From Oscillospiraceae bacterium (GTDB lineage: Bacteria; Bacillota; Clostridia; Oscillospirales; Oscillospiraceae): a stretch of DNA of 56,099 bases. The stretch spans positions 1 through 56,099 of the forward strand of contig JAAWQS010000008.1 of the NCBI GenBank assembly GCA_022800665.1, read 5' to 3'. Under the pieces are notes generated by a model that was not told where the DNA came from, did no database searches, and was given only the letters and a program-made list of their open reading frames with translations. The position numbers and the translations under genes are program-made. Below are positions 1 through 8,788 of this stretch, piece after piece (the first letter of the stretch is position 1; each line of letters opens with the position of its first letter).

Positions 1-115
1 CCGCTTCTAATTCTAAACGTCCCCTTTCCCAAATTATGTTTAACTGCCTCCTTGATCCCTCTGTTATTTCTCATATCCTTGAAAATTGATTTCCCTGCTT
101 TTTCGCCTTTCCCTC

Positions 116-144
116 TTGAACAATCTGGAAAATATTGATACAAT
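116..144 (+). promoter_or_regulatory. SigA-type promoter of the phosphoglucomutase gene
   Basis: TTGAAC (116-121), a 17-base spacer and TACAAT (139-144) match the -35/-10 consensus closely. Transcription would start near 151, leaving a leader of about 50 bases before an AGGAGG ribosome binding site at 190-195. The first 115 bases are AT-rich with no convincing gene. Confidence 0.75.
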
Positions 145-203
145 AGAAATCAGTTATTTCCCCACCGACTACGCACACTATATCTTTAGGAGGAAAATAC
201 CAG

Positions 204-1931
204 ATGGACTTTATGAAGGAATATCAAAAGTGGCTGGACAGCGACGTCCTTACCGAAGAAGAAAAGGCCGAGCTGAAAGCAATTGCCAACAATCCCAAGG
301 AAATTGAGAGCCGCTTCTATGGCCCCCTGGAGTTCGGCACAGCCGGCCTGCGGGGTACGATGGCCGTGGGCCTCCACCATATGAATATCCATGTCGTACG
401 CCATACCACCCAGGCTTTCGCCAACGTGATCTGCGCCGAGGGCGAGAAAGCCAAGGAGCGGGGCGTGGCAATTTGTATGGACTGCCGTCTCAACGGCATG
501 GACTACTCCAAGGGCGCAGCCGAGGTCTTTGCCGCCAACGGCATCAAGGTGCGTATTTTCGAGTCCCTGCGCCCCACCCCGGAGCTGAGCTTCGCCGTGC
601 GCTACTACGGCTGCCAGGCGGGTATTAACGTCACCGCCAGCCATAACCCCAAGGAGTACAACGGTTACAAGGTCTACTGGGAAGACGGCGCGCAGCTGCC
701 CCCCCACCACGCCTCTGCCATTGCCAAGGAGCTGGAGAAGATCGACATTTTCACCGGCATCCAATCCATGCCCTACGACGAGGCTATGAAGGCCGGTATG
801 ATTACCGTTATGGGTGGGGAAACCGACGAAGCCTTCCTGAAGGAAGTCATGGCGATGGTCACAGACCCCGATGTCATTCCCAAAGTCGCCGATACCTTTA
901 AGCTGGTCTACACCCCCTTCCACGGCTGCGGACATAAGCTGGTCCCCGAAGCCCTCAAGCGGGCCGGAATCAAACACCTGCTCTGCGAGCCGGAGCAGAT
1001 GAAGATCGACGGCAATTTCCCCACCGTGGCCTCCCCCAACCCGGAGAACCCGGAGGGCTTCTATCTGGCTGTGGAGCTGGCGAAGAAAAACGACGTGGCC
1101 TTTATCCTGGGTACCGACCCGGACAGCGACCGGGTGGGCATCATGGTCCGGGATAAGGACGGCGCGTACAAGGTCATGACCGGCAACCAGACCGGCGTGG
1201 TCCTGCTGGACTACATGCTTGGCGCGCTGCAGCGCACGGGCAAGCTCCCCGCCAACGCCGTGGCCCTGAAGACCATCGTCACCACCGAGATGGCCAAGGC
1301 CGTGGCCGAGAGCTACGGCGCAAAGTGCTTCGACACATTCACCGGCTTTAAGTTTATCGCTGAGAAGAAAAACGCCCTGGAGTCCACCGGCGAGGGCAAG
1401 GTCCTCCTCTCCTACGAGGAGAGCTATGGCTACATGGCCGGCGACTATGTGCGGGATAAGGACGCTGTCACCGCCTCCCTGCTGCTGACGGAAATGGCCG
1501 CCTACTATGCGGACAAGGGTATGACCGTGCTGGAGGCCCTCCAGGCTCTGTACAACAAGCACGGCTGGTACGGCGAGAAGACCCACAACCTGGTCATGCC
1601 CGGCTTGGACGGCCTGGCGGATATGGCCAAGCTGATGAAGAGCCTGCGGGAGACGCCGCCGGCGGAAATCAGCGGCGTGAAGGTGGTCCAGTTCAAGGAC
1701 TACGCCGACGGAAGCGTCACCGACTGCGCCACCGGCGCAAAGAGCAGTATGGAGCTGAGCGGCTCCAATGTGCTGCGCTTTGAGATGGCCGACGGTACGT
1801 CCGTGATTGTCCGGCCCTCCGGCACCGAGCCCAAGGTCAAGGTATATGTGCTCACCAAGGGCGCGGACGCCGCAGAGCGGGATGCCAACCTCAAAAAGTA
1901 CGGCGATTGGGTGGCAACGCTCAAAAAGTAA
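204..1931 (+). CDS. pgcA: phosphoglucomutase/phosphomannomutase
   Basis: This 575-residue enzyme of the alpha-D-phosphohexomutase family interconverts hexose 1- and 6-phosphates in the cytoplasm, feeding sugar nucleotides for envelope polysaccharide. All four active-site elements are visible: the phosphoserine loop TASHNP (Ser about 146), the metal loop DPDSDR near residue 308, the sugar-binding EESYGY near 400 and the phosphate-binding RPSGTEPK near the C-terminus. The length equals that of the PgcA/PGM2 branch. An AGGAGGAAAATACCAG ribosome site precedes the ATG. It has its own promoter and terminator and is not part of the flagellar operons. Whether glucose or mannose phosphate is preferred cannot be read from the sequence; the symbol is by family resemblance. 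Confidence 0.93.
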   Translation: MDFMKEYQKWLDSDVLTEEEKAELKAIANNPKEIESRFYGPLEFGTAGLRGTMAVGLHHMNIHVVRHTTQAFANVICAEGEKAKERGVAICMDCRLNGMDYSKGAAEVFAANGIKVRIFESLRPTPELSFAVRYYGCQAGINVTASHNPKEYNGYKVYWEDGAQLPPHHASAIAKELEKIDIFTGIQSMPYDEAMKAGMITVMGGETDEAFLKEVMAMVTDPDVIPKVADTFKLVYTPFHGCGHKLVPEALKRAGIKHLLCEPEQMKIDGNFPTVASPNPENPEGFYLAVELAKKNDVAFILGTDPDSDRVGIMVRDKDGAYKVMTGNQTGVVLLDYMLGALQRTGKLPANAVALKTIVTTEMAKAVAESYGAKCFDTFTGFKFIAEKKNALESTGEGKVLLSYEESYGYMAGDYVRDKDAVTASLLLTEMAAYYADKGMTVLEALQALYNKHGWYGEKTHNLVMPGLDGLADMAKLMKSLRETPPAEISGVKVVQFKDYADGSVTDCATGAKSSMELSGSNVLRFEMADGTSVIVRPSGTEPKVKVYVLTKGADAAERDANLKKYGDWVATLKK

Positions 1932-1949
1932 GGCTATTGCTGTAAAGAA

Positions 1950-1983
1950 AAATTCCCTCCGCCCACAGCGGAGGGAATTTTTT
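1950..1983. terminator. bidirectional intrinsic terminator
   Basis: A perfect 12-bp stem, AATTCCCTCCGC (1951-1962) with GCGGAGGGAATT (1968-1979), has a 5-base loop. It is flanked by a T run on the plus strand and a T-rich run on the minus strand. It ends the mutase gene and also the convergent SprA-like gene, which stops at 1994. Confidence 0.88.
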
Positions 1984-1993
1984 GTGCCGTTTG

Positions 1994-2743
1994 TCATCCA
2001 AACACGGAAAACGCCTTTTCCGTATCCTTTGGACGCTCAGAATTTTCCGGGTTCTGCTCCGTCTCCGGATTCGCCTTTGTCACCGTCCGGGTCTCGCCGC
2101 CGGAGACGTACGTCTTCCCGCACTCCGGACAAATATCCGTGTGCAGCGTCACGCTCTGGCTGACCACCTTCCGGTCCTCTTTCCGGGCCTTCGCCTGCTC
2201 GTGGACCACATGCTCCATCTCATGGCCCCGCACCGCGGACGCCACCTGTTCCGGCTTGATGTTGGTGGGCGTCTGGAAGGAGACGCTCATATCGTCCGAG
2301 CCGTCCTGGTACTTGCGCTTCTCGCAGGTCTCGCATTCGCCGTCCTTCAGAGCGTCCTGCACCGCCTCCGCGCCCATGCTGTCCCCGTCCTCCGGCAGCT
2401 TCGGCAGCTTCATGGGCGCGTCGTCCTCATAGGGCTGTATGCGCATACGCACCGCCATTTCCGCCGGGTCCGCCCCCTCGCGTATGGACAGGGGCAGGTT
2501 GATTCCCGCCGGCTGGCCGTCCGGATTCACGCCCTTTACCGGGTCCACAGGCTGCACCGGCGTCCCCAGATTGGAGGGCTTGCGCAACGCCCAGCCGCTG
2601 GAAGTCCCGCCGGTCCGCTGGGCGTTTTCCGCCTGCTGCTGGACCTGGGGCGCAGTACCCTGGGCGCGGTTTACGTTCCGGTAGGGAGTCATGTTCATAT
2701 AATAAGTAGAATAGGGGCTGACTCCGGAAACTCCGCCTAACAT
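1994..2743 (-). CDS. SprA-related putative metalloprotease-catalytic domain protein
   Basis: The 249-residue product has a low-complexity Gln/Pro/Asn-rich N-terminal half and a C-terminal domain with an HEMEH (HExxH) zinc-protease signature preceded by a CETC pair and followed by a CPEC pair. The order CxxC, YQDGS(D/N)D, VSFxTPT, GHExEHV matches the SprA-related family, whose biochemical role is not established. There is no signal peptide or membrane segment. It starts at an ATG with GAGGTG about 8 bases upstream and follows the PilZ gene by 37 bases, so the two are probably cotranscribed. Proteolytic activity is inferred from HExxH only; the CxxC pairs could form a separate zinc site. Confidence 0.7.
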   Translation of the reverse strand: MLGGVSGVSPYSTYYMNMTPYRNVNRAQGTAPQVQQQAENAQRTGGTSSGWALRKPSNLGTPVQPVDPVKGVNPDGQPAGINLPLSIREGADPAEMAVRMRIQPYEDDAPMKLPKLPEDGDSMGAEAVQDALKDGECETCEKRKYQDGSDDMSVSFQTPTNIKPEQVASAVRGHEMEHVVHEQAKARKEDRKVVSQSVTLHTDICPECGKTYVSGGETRTVTKANPETEQNPENSERPKDTEKAFSVFG

Positions 2744-2780
2744 ATGTCATTCACCTCTGTATGTCGTTTTTTGTTGTGGC

Positions 2781-3419
2781 CTACAGGCTGCTTCTTCTCC
2801 GCCGTTCCTCACGGAACACATAGTTGCGCAGCTGGTTCTCACTGCGGGCCGACAGACAGACAAATTTACAGCCATATCCATATATCGGCTGGTTGGGCTG
2901 CTCAGTTAAGTCCTCCACCCGCAAAATCCGCGCCATCAGATGTACTTTCTCACCGGTCTCATTGAATTCAAACTCAATCTCACGCCCCGCGCTCAGGCTC
3001 AGGTCCGTGCTCACGTAGACGCCCCCCGCGCTGATGTTGCGCACCATGGCCGGCCACCCCTTCAGGGGAATATACAGATCCCCCGGCCTGCGCTCCGCGT
3101 GGAGCATGATTGGCACGTTTACAGTGACCTTCACGTCCTCCCGCCGCTGCAGCTGCTCCAGCTGCTCCACAATGTCGCAGCGCAGGGAGCGCATGTCCTC
3201 CGGCAAATCCATGGGGCCGGACAGCACGCACCGGCATGTCAGAACCCCCAGCGACGGGTCGTAAAACTTGACCAGATACGGTTTATCCTTCCCATATGCC
3301 ACCGAGCGGGGTACGTCCAGCAGAATGCTCCCCATAGGCCCGGCGGTTACGCTGGCCTCGCAGACCAGCTCGTTTCCACTGTACAGCTCCGCTTTTCTGC
3401 ATTGCTCTAAATTTACCAT
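2781..3419 (-). CDS. PilZ-domain protein, YcgR-like
   Basis: The 212-residue protein has an N-terminal YcgR-like beta domain (about 1-100) and a C-terminal PilZ domain (about 105-205). In Gram-positive flagellates such proteins bind c-di-GMP and act as motor brakes. The second half of the ligand motif, NISAGG, is present. The first half (RxxxR) is not: the place reads ERRPGD, so nucleotide binding may be weak or altered. Codon 12 of a longer frame (ATG at 3419) is preferred because AAGGAG lies 8 bases before it. It stands divergently from flgM, with its own promoter, and is followed by the SprA-related gene. Confidence 0.75.
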   Translation of the reverse strand: MVNLEQCRKAELYSGNELVCEASVTAGPMGSILLDVPRSVAYGKDKPYLVKFYDPSLGVLTCRCVLSGPMDLPEDMRSLRCDIVEQLEQLQRREDVKVTVNVPIMLHAERRPGDLYIPLKGWPAMVRNISAGGVYVSTDLSLSAGREIEFEFNETGEKVHLMARILRVEDLTEQPNQPIYGYGCKFVCLSARSENQLRNYVFREERRRRSSL

Positions 3420-3481
3420 CCCGGCACTCCTTCTTTTCTGTCCGGCATCCAAAACGCCGGCCCTTGATTTTACCCGAACAT

Positions 3482-3510
3482 ATTATATCGAAAACGCCGC
3501 CTTCTTGCAA
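3482..3510 (-). promoter_or_regulatory. SigA-type promoter of the PilZ gene
   Basis: On the minus strand TTGCAA (3505-3510), a 17-base spacer and a perfect TATAAT (3482-3487) lie about 60 bases upstream of the PilZ start. Confidence 0.75.
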
Positions 3511-3625
3511 TGCTATTTTTTCATTTCCTGCCCCCTTCTGCCCTTTTTTTCGCCGGAGGCCAGGCCTGCTCCCTGCTCCGGATGGAAAATTTGTAAAAAT
3601 TTCTTGCAAACGTTATTTTTTTGAT

Positions 3626-3654
3626 TTGACAGCCGATAGAAATAATACAAAGAT
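3626..3654 (+). promoter_or_regulatory. candidate promoter(s) of the flgM operon
   Basis: A perfect -35, TTGACA (3626-3631), is followed at 17 bases by only a weak -10 (AAAGAT, 3649-3654). Directly after the -35 is GCCGATAG (3632-3639), close to the sigma-28 -10 consensus GCCGATAA/T, but its -35 side (TTAT/TATT about 15 bases upstream) is poor. Dual SigA/sigma-28 control of flgM is known in Bacillus; here it is only suggested. Confidence 0.4.
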
Positions 3655-3730
3655 TGTGTCCCGGCTTCCGCCGGGGCTGAAAAGAACCGCGTCCCGGGCT
3701 GCCCGGCGTCGAAAATTGGAGGGTCAACTT

Positions 3731-4036
3731 ATGTTGATTAAAGGAACGGAGGGCTTTTTGCCCTTCCAAAACAGTACAACACGCTTTGCCGCTTTGACCG
3801 GCGGCAGGTGCGCCGGCCAGCAGGGCAGCCGTTATGACCATATCTCCCTCTCCGCTCCCCCGGAGCTGGAAAAGCGGGATTTCCAGGAGATGGTGGCCAG
3901 CCTGTGCCAGCAGGTGCGCACCAATACGTCTACCGGTAAAATCCAGGAACTGCACCGTCAGGTCAGCTCCGGCGAATACCAGATCTCTCCCAGAGAGGTG
4001 GCCGCCCGGATGCTGCTGCTGGAGGAGGGCGAGTAA
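3731..4036 (+). CDS. flgM: anti-sigma-28 factor FlgM
   Basis: The 101-residue protein ends in the FlgM signature: a helix with KIQELHRQVSSGEY followed by SPREVAARML, matching the conserved K(I/V)xxL(K/H)xxIxxGxYxVxxxxIAxxm. It would bind and hold FliA (encoded at 33824) until the hook is complete and FlgM is exported. The N-terminal half is variable, as is usual. The ATG at 3731 is chosen because GGAGGG lies 9 bases before it; an in-frame extension upstream has no ribosome site. It overlaps the next gene by one base (TAATG). Confidence 0.82.
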   Translation: MLIKGTEGFLPFQNSTTRFAALTGGRCAGQQGSRYDHISLSAPPELEKRDFQEMVASLCQQVRTNTSTGKIQELHRQVSSGEYQISPREVAARMLLLEEGE

Positions 4037-4491
4037 TGGCAAATGGCACATGGAACGAGTACCTGCTGCTGCTGGGAAAGGTGACAAAAGCCCTGGAACA
4101 GCTGACGGAGGTGGAAAAAACTAAAACAAACGCTGTGACCGCAGGGGACCTGGCCGCCGTGGAGCAGTGCATGAAGCAGGAGCAGGTCGCCAGCCTCAAT
4201 CTGCGGGGCCTGGACCAGAAGCGGGAAAAACTCCTGGATCAGCTGGGGATGAAGGGCGTCCCGCTGCGCAATATTATGGACCACTGCCCCCCGGAGGCCT
4301 GGGAGGAGACGGAACAAATTGCTGACGCCCTGCGGCGGCAGTACGCTGTTTTTCAGGCCGCGTCCGAGGTCTCCCGCAATGCACTGGAGATCAACCTGCA
4401 CAACATTGAGACAATACAGAAACGGGTCAACGGCGGCGAGATTATCCCACCGGAGGACGCTCCCCGGAAAAAAGCAGATTTCAGAGCGTGA
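4036..4491 (+). CDS. flgN: flagellar export chaperone FlgN
   Basis: This 151-residue, almost wholly helical protein has a heptad-like pattern throughout (EYLLLLGKVTKALEQL at the start) and a disordered, basic C-terminal tail. Small size, helicity and the place between flgM and flgK identify it as FlgN (YvyG in Bacillus), the cytoplasmic chaperone that delivers FlgK and FlgL to the export gate. No catalytic residues are expected. Translational coupling to flgM is likely, as start and stop codons share one base. Confidence 0.82.
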   Translation: MANGTWNEYLLLLGKVTKALEQLTEVEKTKTNAVTAGDLAAVEQCMKQEQVASLNLRGLDQKREKLLDQLGMKGVPLRNIMDHCPPEAWEETEQIADALRRQYAVFQAASEVSRNALEINLHNIETIQKRVNGGEIIPPEDAPRKKADFRA

Positions 4492-4523
4492 GATTTTTTC
4501 ATTATGGATAAAGGAGAATTAAG

Positions 4524-7121
4524 ATGGCAGTTATCGGTACCTTTGGAACCTACGGCACCGCAATCCTGGGCATCCATGCCGCCCAGTCCGCTATGCAGGT
4601 GACAGGCAATAATATCGGCAACATCAATACCCTGGGCTACACCCGGCAGCGGGTGGACCAGTGCTCTATGTACTCTGTGGGTTCCGCCCGCTACCAGAAC
4701 AAGTACAATATGAACATCGGCTACGGCGCGATTGTGGATAACGTCTCCCAGCTGCGGGACCCCTATCTGGATATCCGCTACCGCAACGACAACTCCGCTA
4801 TGGGCTACAACGAGGCCATGCTCAACGGCCTGAACCAGATCGCCCATATCCTCGACGAGGTGGACCGGGGCGAGGACGACTTCGGTATGATCGAGGCCAA
4901 GCTGGGCGAGCTGAAAGACGCCCTGCGCGACTTGGTGCAGTTCCCGGACTCCACCCAGCATGACGACCTGGTCAACGCCGCCGCCTCCACGATCTGCCGC
5001 CTGCTCAACAACGCCGCCAAAGAGCTGTCGGAGATTCACAAAAACGAGGAGAGCCGTCTGATGGAGTCCACCTCCGAAATCAACGGCATCCTCAACAATA
5101 TCCGGGACCTGAACGAGCAGATTCGTACCCACTCCATCTACGGCGATAACGCCCTGGAGCTGCGGGATGCCCGGAATGTGCAGATCGACAAGCTGTCCAA
5201 GTACATGAAGCTCAACGTGGTCTATTCCATGGAGAAGCTGGACGACGGTACCGAAATTGAAAAGCTGACCATCTCCCTCCATGATACCGTGGACCCCTAT
5301 ACCGGCAAGCCCTATGTCCTGGTGGACGGCGTCTACGCTACCCAGTTCCAGATGCCGGAGAATACGCCGAAGCTCAATCCGGAATATAATGGGAACCTGG
5401 ACACCTCCAAGATGTATTGGAACGCGCTGTCCAAGAAGCCCACCCATGACATCCGGGAGGCCAGAGACTGGAACGCTGCCTATGAGGAGTTGAGCAAGCC
5501 GTACCTGGACGCGGAGGGCAACCCCACAGACGTCCCCAGCGGAGCCAATGGGCCGAACAAGAAAAATGTGGCCTATTACAAATATAATGTTGACGAGGAT
5601 ATCGCTAACGAGTATAAGGGGATGGACCCGGCTGCGGCCAGAGAGAAATATCCGGACATTGTAGAGATTGACGGAAACCTTTACACCAATAACCAGAATA
5701 ATGCCGGAATTTTGTATAATGTTGCTGGCACCAATCCTGATGCCGCTAAGTGCTATGATCCGGACGCTATTACCAGCTATAAGTATTTGGCAAATAAACC
5801 GGCGGATGCTACTGTTATAGGTAAGCAGAATGGAGATAACCCGGATTATTTCGTTATGGATTCGGTGGATGGAGACAACGATCATACCTACTACACCAAC
5901 ATCTGGAGCAATAACCCGGACGAGTTAAGCTATGCCATCCCCTCAGACAACTTCGTAAAGGAATCTGAGGATAACCTGTATCTGTTCACCATCGACGCGC
6001 TGAAAAACAAAAAGGGCGACGTCCTCCAGGCAGGTACAGACATGGAGTCCAAGCCTGCCGATCTGGGAGACAACGACATGTTCGGCGCCCTCCAGGCCAT
6101 GCGGGAATTGCTGACCGAAGAGGCGGAGTTCTCCAGCAAAGAGGACCTGCTCCGCGACCCGGACGCCGCGACCAAACGGGGCATCCGTTTCTATCAGCAT
6201 ATGCTGGACAGCTACGCCCAGCAGTTCGCTAAAATCTTCAATGAGAGCAACCAGATTGGGTCCGATCCGAGCGCCGGGGTTCATTTGGGCGATGTATACG
6301 AAATGAATGGGGATAACTTCATAACAAAGGATGATCCCACCAAAAATGTGACGCTCAAGGATGGTACGGCTTTCACTTATACAGATATGAAAAAGCTGTA
6401 TGCCCAAATTAAAAATCCCACCGCTATCAATCCGGATACTAACAAGCCATATTACAAAGATTTCCCCCAAAACGATGCGGAGTATGCCCGGTATCAGGAG
6501 GATATCAAAACCTATCAGAGCTATACAGAGGCACTGCGGGACAATGGTAAGCTGACAGAGAAGTTCGATTATTATGATGGCGGCATCCTCTTCTCCAATA
6601 ACGGCAACGGCGACGACCCCACCGGCATCACCGCCAAGAATATTTCCGTCTCCAACAGCTGGGCGAAGGGGGCGGTGCGGATTCTGAACAGTACCCAGCC
6701 GAAACCGTTCAAGTATAATGAGGACGGCAGCGTGTCTGACGAGCTGGTGGACGGCAAGACCCTCAACGATAACCTGGCCCACCTGATGAGCGTTATGGAC
6801 CAGAAGCTGGACTACTTTACAACCACGACCGTGCGGGACGCAATCCCCACGAACAAGCCCTTCTTTACGGGTACCTTCCAGGAGATGCATGGACGCGGCC
6901 CCGCCCTGCTGGGTAAGGACGGAAATACCACGACAGCCCTCTATGAGAGCTTCAGTATCACGACCCTGAGCCTGGACAACGACAGAATGAGCGTGTCCGG
7001 CGTGGACCTGAACGAAGAGGCTACCGATATGATGAAATACTCACAGGCGTTCTCCGCCGCCTGCCAGCTGTTGACCACCATCGACTCCATGCTTGACCGG
7101 CTGATCAACAACACCATTTAA
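4524..7121 (+). CDS. flgK: flagellar hook-associated protein 1 (FlgK)
   Basis: FlgK is the first hook-filament junction protein. The N-terminus has the rod/hook-family motif (VTGNNIGNINTLGYTRQR) and the coiled-coil D1 region to about residue 230. The C-terminus has the matching SGVDLNEEATDMMKYSQAF motif and ends in LINNTI. At 865 residues it is well above the usual 450-650. The excess lies in the middle (about residues 285-700), a Tyr/Asn/Asp-rich segment that would face outward. Parts of it (about 5560-5890 and 6240-6570) are visibly richer in A/T codons than the flanks, suggesting a fast-evolving or exchanged surface domain. It begins 33 bases after flgN with an AAAGGAG site. Confidence 0.93.
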   Translation: MAVIGTFGTYGTAILGIHAAQSAMQVTGNNIGNINTLGYTRQRVDQCSMYSVGSARYQNKYNMNIGYGAIVDNVSQLRDPYLDIRYRNDNSAMGYNEAMLNGLNQIAHILDEVDRGEDDFGMIEAKLGELKDALRDLVQFPDSTQHDDLVNAAASTICRLLNNAAKELSEIHKNEESRLMESTSEINGILNNIRDLNEQIRTHSIYGDNALELRDARNVQIDKLSKYMKLNVVYSMEKLDDGTEIEKLTISLHDTVDPYTGKPYVLVDGVYATQFQMPENTPKLNPEYNGNLDTSKMYWNALSKKPTHDIREARDWNAAYEELSKPYLDAEGNPTDVPSGANGPNKKNVAYYKYNVDEDIANEYKGMDPAAAREKYPDIVEIDGNLYTNNQNNAGILYNVAGTNPDAAKCYDPDAITSYKYLANKPADATVIGKQNGDNPDYFVMDSVDGDNDHTYYTNIWSNNPDELSYAIPSDNFVKESEDNLYLFTIDALKNKKGDVLQAGTDMESKPADLGDNDMFGALQAMRELLTEEAEFSSKEDLLRDPDAATKRGIRFYQHMLDSYAQQFAKIFNESNQIGSDPSAGVHLGDVYEMNGDNFITKDDPTKNVTLKDGTAFTYTDMKKLYAQIKNPTAINPDTNKPYYKDFPQNDAEYARYQEDIKTYQSYTEALRDNGKLTEKFDYYDGGILFSNNGNGDDPTGITAKNISVSNSWAKGAVRILNSTQPKPFKYNEDGSVSDELVDGKTLNDNLAHLMSVMDQKLDYFTTTTVRDAIPTNKPFFTGTFQEMHGRGPALLGKDGNTTTALYESFSITTLSLDNDRMSVSGVDLNEEATDMMKYSQAFSAACQLLTTIDSMLDRLINNTI

Positions 7122-7155
7122 TCACTGAAAACAGCGAGAAAGAGGAGGTATATAT

Positions 7156-8688
7156 ATGGCATTCCGCATTACCACAGGCATGAAGATGAACACATACCGT
7201 TATAATCTCATGCAGTCCATCAACACCCTCGCCGACGCAGAGCGCAAGATGACAACAGGACGTAAATTCAGCAGCTACGCCGAGTCCCCCGCAGACGCCA
7301 CCAACGCCTGGCGTGTGCGCCGGAACTATATGGATAACGTGGGTTACAAGAAGGAAAACAAGGACACCACTACCCGCTATCAGTCCGGCTGGCTGACCAT
7401 GGGAACCATTCACACCCATCTGGAGCAGTATGTCGGTAAAACCGCCGCCATCCGCGCCGCCAACGACCCCACCGCCGAGGCAAAAAAAGAGCTGGGCAAT
7501 GTGCTCGCCAATACCGCTGAAACTGTGGTCCAGGCGATGAACGGCTGCAAATACGGCGACGAGTTCGTCTTCGGCGGCACCGACGGCACATCTCCCCCCT
7601 TCTCCTGGGAGGGCGATCACCTGTACTACCGGGGAATCGACCTGACCCCGCCCAGTATGTTTCCGGACGGAACCCAGAAGTGGCCCGATTATTGGGGAAA
7701 GCTGGATGAAAAGACCGGGATTCCTAAAGACTTTGCGGAGATAACAAAGGACTGGAAAATGGTCAATGGCGTGCTGACAGGAGACTATCAGGCGCAGGAG
7801 ACCATGGAACAGAAAGAATTGAAATTTACTCCGGAAGGATTGGTAAAACCCCCGGTGGTAGATGCAAGCGGCACCGTAGTTTTGAAGCAGGCGGTAGATA
7901 GTAATGGAAACCCGGTTGCGATTAAAACAGATGGAGGCGATGTTACTTCGGTAGTGGACGGCAAGGGAAACCCGGTGACTCTGCCGCAGACCTTTACCGT
8001 GATAGATGCAAACGGAGCCACGGCTACCGTGACGGTAGAATTGGGCGATGCCACGGGTGAAAAACTGCCAGTGATTGATGAGAAGGGAGAGCCGGTTATC
8101 AAGACAGATAATGGCGAGATTCCCAAAGATCAGCGGCAGTGGTATGTCTTCTTCAAAAATATGGAGACCCTCAACAAACTGTCCGATGAAGTCCAGTATG
8201 CCGACTTGGGCATGGGCATGGAGGAAGACGAAAATGGCAATATGATCAACGGCACCTACTTCAACAACGCCCTCCCCGGCATCAATATGCTGGGCTACGG
8301 CGTGGACGAGGACGGCGACTCGAAAAATCTTGCGCTGCTGATGAAGAAGTTTGACCAGGTGCTGTCCAAGGTGGATTCCAACGGTACAGTCCCCGATTCC
8401 GAGGGCGGCAACCAGCGGGTCATTGACCTGCTGGGTAAGTTCGACGCGGTCTGCGACTTTACCCGCAAGGGCTATTCCAAGATTGACACCGAGGCCAAGT
8501 TCCTCACCTCCAATGACGAGACCTTGGGCGACCAGACGTTCAACCTCAATGAGCAAATCCTGAATCTGGAGAACGTGGACCCGGCGGAAGCTATTTCTCA
8601 GTTTATGTGGGACTATAACTGCTTCAACGCGGCGTTGAAGATCGGCACCCAGCTGCTCAGTCAGTCCCTGCTGGACTACATGCGCTGA
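7156..8688 (+). CDS. flgL: flagellar hook-associated protein 3 (FlgL)
   Basis: FlgL is the second junction protein. The N-terminus (FRITTGMKMNTYRYNLMQSI with KMTTGRKFSSYAESPADA) and the C-terminus (NCFNAALKIGTQLLSQSLLDYMR-like end) are flagellin-type coiled-coil halves. The product is 510 residues against about 300-320 in many species. The insert, about residues 150-330, contains Pro/Val/Thr-rich beta-type sequence with repeated VVDGKGNPV-like stretches and is richer in A/T codons (about 7690-8130) than the ends. It follows flgK by 34 bases with a GAGGAGG site. Confidence 0.92.
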   Translation: MAFRITTGMKMNTYRYNLMQSINTLADAERKMTTGRKFSSYAESPADATNAWRVRRNYMDNVGYKKENKDTTTRYQSGWLTMGTIHTHLEQYVGKTAAIRAANDPTAEAKKELGNVLANTAETVVQAMNGCKYGDEFVFGGTDGTSPPFSWEGDHLYYRGIDLTPPSMFPDGTQKWPDYWGKLDEKTGIPKDFAEITKDWKMVNGVLTGDYQAQETMEQKELKFTPEGLVKPPVVDASGTVVLKQAVDSNGNPVAIKTDGGDVTSVVDGKGNPVTLPQTFTVIDANGATATVTVELGDATGEKLPVIDEKGEPVIKTDNGEIPKDQRQWYVFFKNMETLNKLSDEVQYADLGMGMEEDENGNMINGTYFNNALPGINMLGYGVDEDGDSKNLALLMKKFDQVLSKVDSNGTVPDSEGGNQRVIDLLGKFDAVCDFTRKGYSKIDTEAKFLTSNDETLGDQTFNLNEQILNLENVDPAEAISQFMWDYNCFNAALKIGTQLLSQSLLDYMR

Positions 8689-8697
8689 CCGGTTCAA

Positions 8698-8788
8698 AGG
8701 CTTTTTGCCTATTTTCCTGCACTTGGTTTTTGACGAGAATATTTTATTGAATAAAGAGAGAATACTATGAAGGAGGCGTGTATCTCGC
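8698..8788 (+). promoter_or_regulatory. flgL-yviE spacer with weak hairpin and possible promoter
   Basis: A 4-bp stem AGGC/GCCT followed by ATTTT near 8698-8715 could cause partial termination. TTGACG at 8730-8735 has only a poor -10 17 bases on. Neither is convincing alone; together they allow separate control of yviE-fliW-csrA. Confidence 0.25.

Noticed and set aside
186..1997. 603-codon open frame antisense to the phosphoglucomutase gene
   Set aside because: It mirrors a high-GC coding strand, has His/Leu/Val-rich shadow composition, no ribosome site and no domain, and the opposite strand has all mutase motifs.
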